Shown here: piece by piece, positions 1-10,500 of the stretch
Position numbering within the stretch: the first letter of the stretch is position 1
Layout: each line of letters begins with the position of its first letter
NCBI GenBank assembly: GCA_007570785.1
Contig: ML660201.1
Span: 49,818,316 to 49,882,315, forward strand
Reading direction: 5' to 3'
Source: Antilocapra americana
Taxonomy: Eukaryota; Chordata; Mammalia; Artiodactyla; Antilocapridae
DNA: 64,000 bases
Position numbers and translations under genes: made by a program
The notes under the pieces: generated by a model
What the model was told of the DNA's origin: nothing
Databases searched by the model: none
Seen by the model: the letters and a program-made list of their open reading frames with translations, nothing else

Positions 1-1206
1 GGTTGAGGTTGAAACCTACAAAGTCAGCCTTGATCTCCATCAGAAACGGTCTTGATGGCGGCAATTTTGTGATTCCATCTGACCCCTTAAAGCACGTCCC
101 ACTCTTTTGTGAGCATGCAGGCCACCTAGTGTGAACCCACCCTTCTGTTACACAGACCAGGTGGTGACTCTTTCCTTTGTCCTTGGTATTTGAGACTTGT
201 GTTCAGGAAATAGAACGAGACTGGCTGCCCAGACCTACCGCTCCGTGACTTTGTTTCTCATGACTTTGTCCTGTCTTCTGTCTCTTTCATATTTTCTAGA
301 ATCATATCGGTGGTGGTGTGCCAAAGCTGGCTCACCGCAGCTCTGAGTGCCAATTGCAAAGTGTTCTGGAATTTCATGAGCTGGTAGTAAACAGAGCAAT
401 TACTAAAAGTAAAACTATATAAACTTAAAACTAGATCAATTAGTTTAAGAGCAAAGGTAATAAGAACCGGAAACTCATCCCTTAGTTAATGTACTGCATT
501 TTATTCCTGTCTATGCTCTGAGGGTGGGTATGCTGATTGGATCTCTATGGTAGAAATCCTGTGTTATGGAAAAGGCTGTCCATCACCTCCCACCTCCATG
601 TTCATCTGTCTCCTGTCAGCAGTTTGAAAACAGCAATAGTGGGAGTCTTTACACCAAGGAAGTGGGTAGACACTACAAATTAGGGCTTTTTTTTCTTCCC
701 CTGCTGGGCTGGTTATTAAACATTTACTCTCACACACTGATGTATGCTCATTCTCACTCTCTTGTTCAGTCGCTCAGTCGTGTCCAACTCTTTGTGACCC
801 CATGGACTGCAGCACACCAGGCTTCCCTGTCCATCACTATCTCCAGGAGTTTGCTCAGACTCATGTCCATCAAGTCGGTGATGCCGTCCAACCATCTCAT
901 CCTCTTCTCCTCCTGCCCTTGATCTTTCCCAGCATCAGGGTCTTTTCCAATGAAAGGTGACCAAAGTATTGGAGCTTCAGCTTCAGCATCAGTCCTCACA
1001 ATGAATCTTCAGGGTTGATTTCCTTTAAGACTGGCTGGTTTGATCTCCTCTACCTTGAGTATAAACATGCCATATGCAGACCCAATGCTCAGGATCTGAG
1101 ATCTTGCCCTTCACCTCTTCTCTAACCCCGGTCCCTCCAGCCACAAATGGCCAAGGCAGAGTGTAATCACCTCATATTCTCTCATTTGGGTTGCCCCCGC
1201 CAACAG
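1..1206 (+). other. CDCP1: CDCP1 intron 3, 3' part
   Basis: Intronic sequence leading to the exon 4 acceptor (AG at 1205-1206, after a C-rich tract). An antisense BovB 3'-end fragment occupies about 764-1050. I see no coding signal in 1-760; the short open frames there are not conserved-looking. Confidence 0.8.
764..1050 (-). mobile_element. BovB (RTE) LINE 3'-end fragment, antisense
   Basis: Reads as the reverse of the common ruminant BovB tail: CGCTCAGTCGTGTCCAACTC, then the 'GACCCCATGGACTGCAGCAC' block, then the long pyrimidine-rich segment, ending in the 'CTGGTTTGATCTCCT' block. No intact reading frame. Lies in CDCP1 intron 3. Confidence 0.85.
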
Positions 1207-1575
1207 GCCTGTGCATCATCGAGTCTGTGTTCGAGGGTGAGGGCTCGGCCACTCTGATGTCCGCCAACTACCCAGCCGGCTTCCCCGAGGACGAGCTCAT
1301 GACGTGGCAGTTCGTCATCCCCGCACCCCTGCGGGCCAGCGTCTCCTTCCTCCAGTTCAACGTCTCCAACTGCGTGAAGAAGGAGGAGCGGGTGGAGTAC
1401 TACATCCCAGGCTCCACCACCAACCCCGAGGTGTTCAAGCTGGAGGACCAGCAGCCCGGGAACATGGCCGGGAACTTCAACCTCTCTCTGCAGGGCTGTG
1501 ACCAAGACGCCCAGAATCCAGGCATCCTCCGGCTACAGTTTCAAGTTTCCGTCCAACATCCACAGAATGATAGCA
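1207..1575 (+). CDS. CDCP1: CDCP1 exon 4 (second CUB domain)
   Basis: A 369-bp exon with acceptor CAG at 1204-1206 and donor GTAAGT at 1576-1581, both consensus; phase 1 at each end. It encodes most of a CUB domain (about human residues 218-340), beginning LCIIESVFEG and including the YYIPGSTTNPEVFKLED stretch and the GCDQDAQNPG loop, with several N-X-S/T sites (NVS, NLS, NDS). It is essentially a one-exon domain with symmetric phase, typical of shuffled extracellular modules. Confidence 0.96.
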
Positions 1576-4500
1576 GTAAGTAGAGCGCCACATTCCTCCC
1601 CTCCCCGTCCTCCTTCGTTCCTTCCTGGAACCTCTGCCTGGGGTGAGGTTCCTTCCTGCTTCTCCTCTGTCCCTCAGTCACACTTGGCCTCTGGACCCTG
1701 TAAGACTTTCAGGAAGTGCATTGCTAAGGCAGTGACACCAGGCGGAGCATGCCTCCATTTCAGCACAATAAGCTACAACGATCCTGCGTTCAGGGTGCTG
1801 AGCTATTTTTGATGAGACATTGGAAGGCTACCTTCTAGAGCTCGTGTCTTGACTGATCCTCCAGTGAATCAAGACGTCACAGGCACCATGAGCAGTGCTG
1901 GTAACACTTTTATTGGCGGAGTGCCCCATACCATGGGCACACATTTTGCATGCCAAGCCCTGCCCGAGGCACACCCTAGCTCACGTGGTCCCAACTAATC
2001 CTTTTATAGTCTTGTAGGGGAGACAGGGGTTGTCTTCATTTGTTTTTTTGACATTGTGTGTTTTGCTGCGAGCGGGCTTTCTCTAAGTTTCAGGGAGTGG
2101 GGGCTACCCTCCGTTGCGGTGCACGGGCTTCTCACTGTGACGGCTTCTCTGTTGCGGAGCACAGGCTCCAGGAGCACGAGCTTCAGTAGTTGCACACGAG
2201 TAGAGGCACACAAGGTCTTCCCGGATGAGGGATCTAACCTGTGTCCCTTGCACTGGCAGATGGATTCCCACCTGCTTTACCTGCAGGAAAGTCCAAAGAG
2301 TTATCTTCATTTATTGATGACAAACCAGATGGCTCAGAGAGGTTATGACACTAGCCCAACATCACACAGCTTGCCAGGAGCAGAGCAAGCTCAGAAGCTG
2401 AAGCCTGTGCTTCTGGACCACACAGAACCCCAGGTTCTGTGACAGTGAGGTTGTGTGTCATTCCACACATATTTACCGGGATGCCTCGAACCTCGAGAAG
2501 GATTGTCAGGGCCAAAACTACAGTGAGGCGATGTGCCCAGGACACAGCGTTGAAGGAGGCCCCAGCTCTGAGGAGCACACTCTCACAGAGCCCCTACCCT
2601 TGGGTCAGTACGAGGTCAGCCCCTGACAGCAAGCACCTCCTTCATACTTGCTCCCTGGGTTCCCCTGCCTCACGGGAGGGGAGTGGCATGGATGTTGAGA
2701 AAAAGGAACAGGGTGAGTTCAGAGGGGCTGTTCCCAGGGGTTGTCTATGAGCTGGAGTCTGTGAGTTGTGACAGGTGGCCTTGAACCAGGACCTCTGTGA
2801 CATGTGCCAAGGATGGATCCTGCCCACGGGCTGATTCTTATCCTTATTTTATTAGTATTTACTTCAGAAAATATGCAGAAACAGGCGGAGAAAATAAGTG
2901 GGAGTGTGGACTGGAAGGCCTGGTAAATATCTGCCAAGTGACCACACGGGATCCATTCCCAGATTTGCCCATCTGACGCTGTCTTGGGAGTGCCTGCTCA
3001 GCGCCCACTTGGAGCCCAGCTCCTGGAGCAGCCTCAGTTCCATCATATCTTGGCCCGAGATTCCTTCTAATTCACAAGAACCGTATACAAGGCATAACAT
3101 TATATATACGTGTGTGTGTCCATTGATGACTCCACTCACAATGTTAGCAGAATGTTGAAAACAGCCATCAGAGGAATAAGAAATGGATGCTCACAATGTT
3201 AGCAGAATGTTGAAAACAGCCATCGGAGGAATCAGAAATAGAGTGGGTTTGAGTTTTAGAAGACGGAGGGATTTGTTTACCATCTCAGTCATGGTGAAGT
3301 GCTGCTGATGAATTCTGTTTCCTGTAACATCAGCTGGGTTGAAAGCTACATCTGATCAAATCGTTAAGCATGCTATTACCAGCATCAAGAAGGATACGGC
3401 TTTAGTTTTGAGGTAAATAGTGGCTAACTGCACTGTAGATGTATTTAGCAGCGTCAAGCTTTACATCAAGCAGGGTTTGCATTTTTCTAGACGACTGAGT
3501 GAACCTGGCCGGCAGAAGTATCTTGTTTATTTTACTTGATTAGTTTTGGTTGTGCTGGATCTTCGTTGCTTTGGGTGGGCTTTTCTCTAGTCGCGGCAAG
3601 CAGGGGCTACTCTTTGTGGCTGTGCATGGGCTTCTTACTGCAGTGGCTTCTCCTGTTTTGGAGCACAGTCTCTAGGGCGCGCAAGCTGCAGTAGCTGCGG
3701 CTCCTGGGCCCTAGGGCACAGGCTTAGTGGTTGTGGCTCATGGACTTAGTTGCCCTGCAGCATGCAGGATCCTCCCAGACCCAGAATCACACCCGTGTCC
3801 CCTCTGTTGACAGATGAACTCTTACCCACTGTACCATCAGGATGTCCAGCAGAAGTATCTTTAGAGATTAAATTAGTCGAGGCTGGGTGCCCTGAGAGCT
3901 CTGAGTTTCTGGACATCTCCATCTTTGAAACCCAGCATGGACCCTACATTTCAGGACATTGCGTAAGGCAGCCAGCCCTGAGCATTTACACGTTTGTCAG
4001 GTTCTATAAATATGTGAGGACAGCTTGTCTTGCAGGCAGCATAGCCTGGTAGTCAAGGGCCCTCACTCCGAAGTTGGCCTCCGTGAAGTTAAAATGTTGG
4101 CTCCCCTAGTCACTGTGTGAGCCCGGGCAAGTCACTTCACTCCTGTGTGACTCAGTTCATCTTCCAGTGGCGCTAATAGGCCTGCCCTTGTAAGGGTGTT
4201 GTGAAAATGCAATGAGGTGGCACTGCCTGACAGGTCGTAAACACTGTCTGAATGTTATTCTGCCAGGTGCCAGGTCAGGGAAGGGAGGCAGAGTTGAACA
4301 AGACACGGCACTGGTCCTTAGAGGTTAGCTGACAATCCAGAAGAAGGCAGAAGAGATTTGTAGGATGCTGGTGGTCCCTTCCCAGAGGAGGTTCTTCTAT
4401 TTTCTTTTCATGTCTTGTTGATTTAATTTTAATAATTGCAATCTTTGTGCCCTGTTGGTGTAACATATGGTCACCGTGTGGGTGGCCAGTTCTCCACAGG

Positions 4501-7500
4501 CTCCTCTGGGGGCTGCAGTGGATCGCTGTAGGGGCCCAGGACCCCCAGTACAGTGCATCACTGGGACGGGCGGAGGTCTTCAGGGCCGGATCTCTTGATT
4601 CTGCTCCAGCTGATTCTGTGTGTCATTTTCATGCCCTCTCAGCGTCAGCGGGTGGTAACAAATGCCGTTGGTCTGGTTTCTCACTTTCTTGCACAGATGA
4701 TAGAAGTTTCAGAGGAAATTTTGGCTGGCATCTCTACCTACTTGGCTGTCTTCCCCAGCTTGGCACTGTCTCTGCCCTTGTATTGGCAGAGGGGTCAGCG
4801 TCTCCATCCTTTCCTGATGCTGGTGGTCAGCTATTCCCGGCTTGTGGTTGGCTATTCAGTCCCGGGAGCTGGTTATTCCACACTTGTGGTTGTTCTGTAC
4901 CCATGGTTGGCCAGTTTATATCTGTGTTAAACTAATGCATTGCCGGTAACTTCAGCTGTGCTGGAGCCTCCCTTTGTGTCCACGCCAGGGTTCCTGATCT
5001 CCCTACATATACCTTCTCCTAGGCAATAAAGAGGGCCTCTCAGGTGGTACAGTGGTAAAGAATCTGCCTCCCAATGCAGGAGACCTAAGAGACGTGAGTT
5101 CGATCCCTGGGTCAGGAAGATCCCCTGGAGCAGGGCATGGCAACCCACTCCAGTATTCTTGCCTGGAGAATGCCATGGAGAGAGGAGCCTAGAGGGCTAC
5201 AGTCCATGGGGTGGCAAAAGTTGGACACAACTGAAGTGACTTATCACACTCGCATGCTAACTTAGGAACAGCCAGATGGAAGAGATTCATGGGTACATGG
5301 GAAGGAGGGCAGAGCTTCCAGGCCCTCTCCCCAAATCTCCACATGTTCACCCACCCGGAAGCTCCCCCGAAACAGTTTTAGGGGCATGTCACGGGGTTCA
5401 GAGCAGGGAGCATGCCTCAGGCGTGGCAGGGTGGATACCAAGAGGAGACTTGTGACAGAGCCTGGCCCTTCTCAAGCTGCCCAGGAGGCCCCAGACAGGA
5501 TGTGCCCCTCGTGGCCACAGGAAAGGAACACAAATGAGCTGTTTATGCTCTTTTTTTTTTTAATTTACTTTTTTTGGCTGCACGAGGTGCCATGTGGAAT
5601 CTTAGTTTCCCTACCAGGGATTGAACCTGTACCCTCTGTGTTGAAAGCAGGGGGTCTTAACCATCAGACTGCCAAGGAAGTCCCTCTGCTCTTTCTTAAT
5701 TTCAGAGATGAGAAAAAAGCTGGAGGTTTTGGGTGAGGGGGACTTCAAGAGTCATGACCTTGCTTTGTCCCAGCAGAAGGAAGCAAGTGTGCAAACCACC
5801 ACGCCAGGAGCCCCCCTGAGAGTGGTTTGCCCTCCTCACACACCATGTCATGATCATCCATCTGATCACCCATCTGTCCATGTCTGGGTCCTGCTAAACT
5901 CCCCATCGGGCATCTTGTCTGATTCCTCTATCTTCCTACTCTCAGCAGTTTCCAGCACATTCCAGGCCCTCCGTAAACCCTGTTTCACTACTCTCAGGAG
6001 GCCCCCTCTTGTCCAAAGTGGTTCAAGACCCAGATGCATGCTCCGAAGACACCACAACTCAGAAGGGGCAAGGGTGGCCACCAGCGGCGGCACCAGGAGC
6101 ATGGCTTCGGGGAATCCAGACAAGGGCAAGAGCAGTGTAAACAGAGCAGAGGCAGAGCTGGGAGCCCTTCTCAGGCCACACAGGGGCGCTGTCACAGCCA
6201 CCTTGCAGAGGCAGAGCCTCGACAAGGGCAGAGGCAGCTGTCAGAGGCACCCAGGCCCGTATCATCCATCCATCCAGTAGGACCCGACTACAGTGGGCTC
6301 AGACTGCCAGAAAAAGCCCAACTTATACATGTGGACAGCAGGAAGGTACTACATTGAGCCTGACTGCCCCCGAAAGCCCTTTTCTCAACCTCTCTACTTT
6401 CCTGAAAATATCAACTAGGCTCACACTAGACCCAGATGGCTCCTGCAGAGATTATCTTTCCATGGCTTGACCACTAGCATCCTGTGTCTCAAGACGAGTA
6501 ATGTACAAACTGCCCTGGACTTGAGGAATGACTCATCTGGCCAGCTGTGACCACATATGTGAGCACCAATAGCCTACATTGCCCAAAACCTGCAGCTTGA
6601 CCATGGCTGAGATTGTCGGAGAGATCGATTCACAATTATCTCCACCAAACACCAACTCAATGGACAAGAATTTGAACAAACTCTGGGAGATAGTGAAGGA
6701 CAGGGGAGCCTGGCAGGCTACGGTCCATGTGGTCACAGGGAATTGGACGTGACTGAGTGACTAACATTTTCTAGCTTCTGGAAGATACATTTACTTGCTC
6801 TGAAAACACCAACAGACTAAGTGTATCTTCTTCAAGCCCTGTGGGTTTCCAAGTTATCATGATTCAAATAAGGTAAATGAATGTGAGTTTCCAGCAGTGC
6901 CTATCACATACTTCCAGTGACCCATCTGGGTAAATGCTGGTAGCTACACTGCTGCTTTTTCCGCTTTTATACCACCGGAAGCCACATGGAGCCCTTAACT
7001 AAATGTTGGCTTTGTTTTTCTTTTTGCTGGGTGACTCCTGCTCTAAAAATTCAGACATCACAGACAAAGCCAAAATCCCCTTGACTATCTTTATTGTCCC
7101 TACTTCCAGGCCCCCCTCCCAGGGTAACCACAATTACGTGTGTGCTTAGTCGCTCAGTCATGTCCAACTCTTTGTGACCCCATGGACTGTAGCCCTCCAG
7201 GCTCCTCTGTTCATGGGATTCTCCAGGCAAGAATACTGGCATGGGTTGCCATGTCCTCCTCCAGGGGATCTTCCCTACCCAGGGATAGAACCCAGGTCTC
7301 CTGCATTGCAGGCTGATTCTTTACCATCTGAGTCATCAGGGAGGCCCATAACCACAATTATGAATTTGTTATATTTCTCACCAAATTTTTTTCTCTTCAT
7401 TTAAATATTAAATACAAATGTATATAAGTATGTACATGTAGAAACAGCTATTTCATTTTACATAGAGATTTTGCAATCAAATAATGTCACAGTCTAAAAA

Positions 7501-10500
7501 TGGCTCTACAACTTGCTATTTTGCCTCATACTATATCTTTTTAACTGCTATGTAATATTCCATTGATGAGTTTCATGGTCTGTTTAACCATTCCAGTATT
7601 ATCCCACTAACTATCACTGGTGTACAAATGTGGGCATATATCCCCGTGTCACACTGCTGTATTTATAGGAGTGAGAGTTTTTGTTTTTATACTATACTTT
7701 TTTTTTTGGCTGTGCCACATGGTCTTAGTTGCGGTATGTGGGATCTTTGCTGACATGTGCAGAATCTTTAGTTACAGCGTGCAGGATCTAGTTCCCTGAC
7801 CAGGGATTGAACCCGGGCCCCCTGCATTAGGAGCTTGGAGTCTTAACCACTGGACCACCAGGGAAGTCCCCCTACATTTTATTTTAGTTTGCTTTTCTCT
7901 CATTACAAGTGGTATTACAAGTGATACTCAGAACCATTCACATTTTGGATATCTGGACATTTATATTTCCTGTACAGTGAACTGCGCAGTCATCCTGTGT
8001 TACAAATATTTTCTCCCAGTGTGTGCCTTGTCCTTCAGACATTACTTATGGTACCTAAGCCAGACAGACATTTTAATCTTTTTTGTTTTCTTTTATAATT
8101 TGTGTTTATTCCACATTTAAAAAGATAATCTCTTTGTTTTTATTTTGGTGACTGCTCTGAGGCACCAGTGTAACGTTAGTCTTTTACTCATGGGAGACAC
8201 CATTCTCTTGGCCCAGCCAATGAAGTAGTTCATCTTTTTGTTGCTTATTTGAAATGTAGCATTTATTAGAGACTAAATTATATATGTGATTCTATCCTGT
8301 CTATGAATCCTTTTTCCTTGCACTAATACCAACAGTTGTTAATTACTGTTCATAGTAGGAGAATATTTAAATAGGTGATGCTCCTTCTCACTTGGTTGAC
8401 TAAGATTTAATGAATATTTTAAAAGATTAGTGAGTATGAAAACTATATAGTAAAGTAGGTATATCTGTACAAAATAATAAAGTAAAAGCTGAGTATAAAA
8501 TTTTATATACACTGTAATATGAGTGTGGATGAACAAGGACTAAAATGAATTTGAGGAAATGAAGTCCTTCCATGAGAGTGGTAGAAATGCAGTCCACTCA
8601 TTTTCTTTTTAAATTCTGTTTCAAGCTGTTATAATGTTATCTTACTAATAAACAAACTTCCCAGCATTCCCCAGCCATGAGAGGTTCTGTGCTCATTTTT
8701 GCCTTCACCCAGGGATGGTCCTGACCATTCTTCACGCCTGTTTTGTACTTGTGGTTCCAGATAAAACCTACGTGGTTGACTTGAGTAAGGAGCGAACCAT
8801 GTCGCTGTCCATCGAGCCACGGCCCAGCAAACTGAAACGCGAGTTTGTCCCTGGCTGCTTCGTGTGTCTGAACTCTCGGACCTGCAGCACCAACCTCACC
8901 CTGACAGCTGGCTCCAAACACAGTATCTCCTTCCTTTGTGATGATCTGACGCGCCTGTGGATCAACGCTGAGAAAACCATAAGTATGATCCTGCCCTATC
9001 TCAGTGGGGTCCGCTGGGTGGGTTGTAAATAATCTGATCACCAGCAGAGCAGGGTGAGCAAGGGCAACCAGGAAGCACGGAGTGAGGTAGAGACACACTT
9101 CGTTTTAGGACCAGCAGCCTCAGTGGGGACAGGCTTCCTTCAGAAGCAGGTCGTGTCCCTCCCCCATGTCCACGCTCACATCTCCTCTGCCCAGCCTCCA
9201 GTCTCCCTCTTTTGAAGTCCTTGTAGCCTTCCCTAACCTCCCCCATCCGCACGCCCCCTGCTTCCACTCTCACTGCGTGCTTTTCTTCTCTTGCATAAGA
9301 GCAAGTCTTCAAGTTGAAAACTTTGGCTTCTTCCATTTGTTTAACCCCTTTAGCTACTAACCGTGCCAGACGTGTGCTCATCACGTAAGAAATGTTCCGT
9401 CAGCGGAGACCAGCAAAACCAGGAGGCACCTCCCTCCTGGGCGACCATCATCTTTCACATGGATGCTCTTAGGGTCTCCACTGAGGCAGCAGCTGTGGCC
9501 AGGAGAGGCCAAGCAGCTAGCCCAAGGCCACCCTGATAGGAAGCAGCGGAGCTGAAACGCCAGCTGAGATCTCCCCAGCTCCGCTCTCTGCTCTAATCAC
9601 TGAGCAGAACTGCTTCCCCACTGGCGGGGACGCTAGGCAGTAGGGCTGGGTGGGGAAAAAAATCTACGCTCGGCCCGCGTGGCACATAGCATCTAAGATA
9701 CAGGTTGTCTTAGAGATGAGAACTGGCAGCAAACAAGAAGAGAAGTTTTCAACCGTGACTCCTCCCCAGAAGGTGGTCTGCCAGTCTCGTGGAGAGTAAG
9801 AAAGCGAGAGCAGGAGGTGAGCTAGGAAAGGAGCACCAGGGAGGCAGGAATGAAGGAAGAGGAGAGACCGAAGGGAAAAGCAAGAAGGCCTCGGGCTATC
9901 TTGAGAGCTGGAGAGGATGCGCTTCCCGTCTCCTCCCAGCCGGGTACCACCCGCCCCTCTTTCGCAGGCTGCTCGGACCACCGGTACTGCCATAGGATGC
10001 GCTACTCGCTCCAGCTGCCACAGTCCCTCCTCCAGCTGCCCGTGCAGCTGCACGACTTCACCTGGAAGCTGCTGGTGCCCAAGGACAGGCTCAGCCTGGC
10101 TCTGGTGCCGGCCCAGAAGCTGCAGCAGCACACGCACGAGAGACTCTGCAACACCAGCTTCAGCTACCTGGTGGCCAGCGCTGTGCCGGGCCAGGACCTG
10201 TACTTCGGCTCCTTCTGCTCTGGAGGGTCCATCGAGCAGATCCAGGTGAAGGAGAACATCTCGGTGACCCTCCGCACCTTTGCCCCCAACTTCCAACAAG
10301 AGAGCTCTAAGCAGGACCTGACCGTGTCCTTTATCCCCCACTTCAAAGGTAAGGGCATCTTGCACTCTCTCCCCGTCTCCACGCCCCCTCAGCCTTTCTT
10401 GTCGGAGAACTCACTTTGCTCTTGTGATCCACTTAATTGTCGATTTGAAGAGAAAGGGCTACCTGAGTGGACTGTTCCTCTCGCAAGATGAGGAATCCTG

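Larger units (their letters stand above)
1576..8760 (+). other. CDCP1: CDCP1 intron 4 (7.2 kb)
   Basis: Repeat-rich intron. Contents in order: CHR-type SINE (2040-2285), MIR (2295-2425), 55-bp-period tandem duplication (3135-3239), CHR SINE (3536-3845), MIR (4040-4245), an unassigned block (4445-5030), Bov-tA (5032-5255), CHR SINE (5552-5685), BovB/Bov-A scrap (6640-6765), Bov-tA (7140-7348), old L1 (7380-8165) with a CHR SINE inside it. The last 220 bp (8540-8760) are duplicated at 10513. Remaining parts (1576-2040, 2425-3130, 5690-6640, 8166-8540) show nothing I recognise. Confidence 0.8.

Noticed and set aside
5032..5255. tRNA gene-like A and B box sequences here and in many other SINEs
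   Set aside because: The tRNA-like heads belong to Bov-tA and CHR SINEs; they lack a full cloverleaf and occur in dispersed copies.
5708..6280. 190-residue forward open frame in CDCP1 intron 4
   Set aside because: No conserved-looking motif, overlapped by open frames on the other strand, and located inside an intron; treated as chance.
9664..10365. 233-residue minus-strand open frame over CDCP1 exon 6
   Set aside because: Antisense shadow of a real coding exon.
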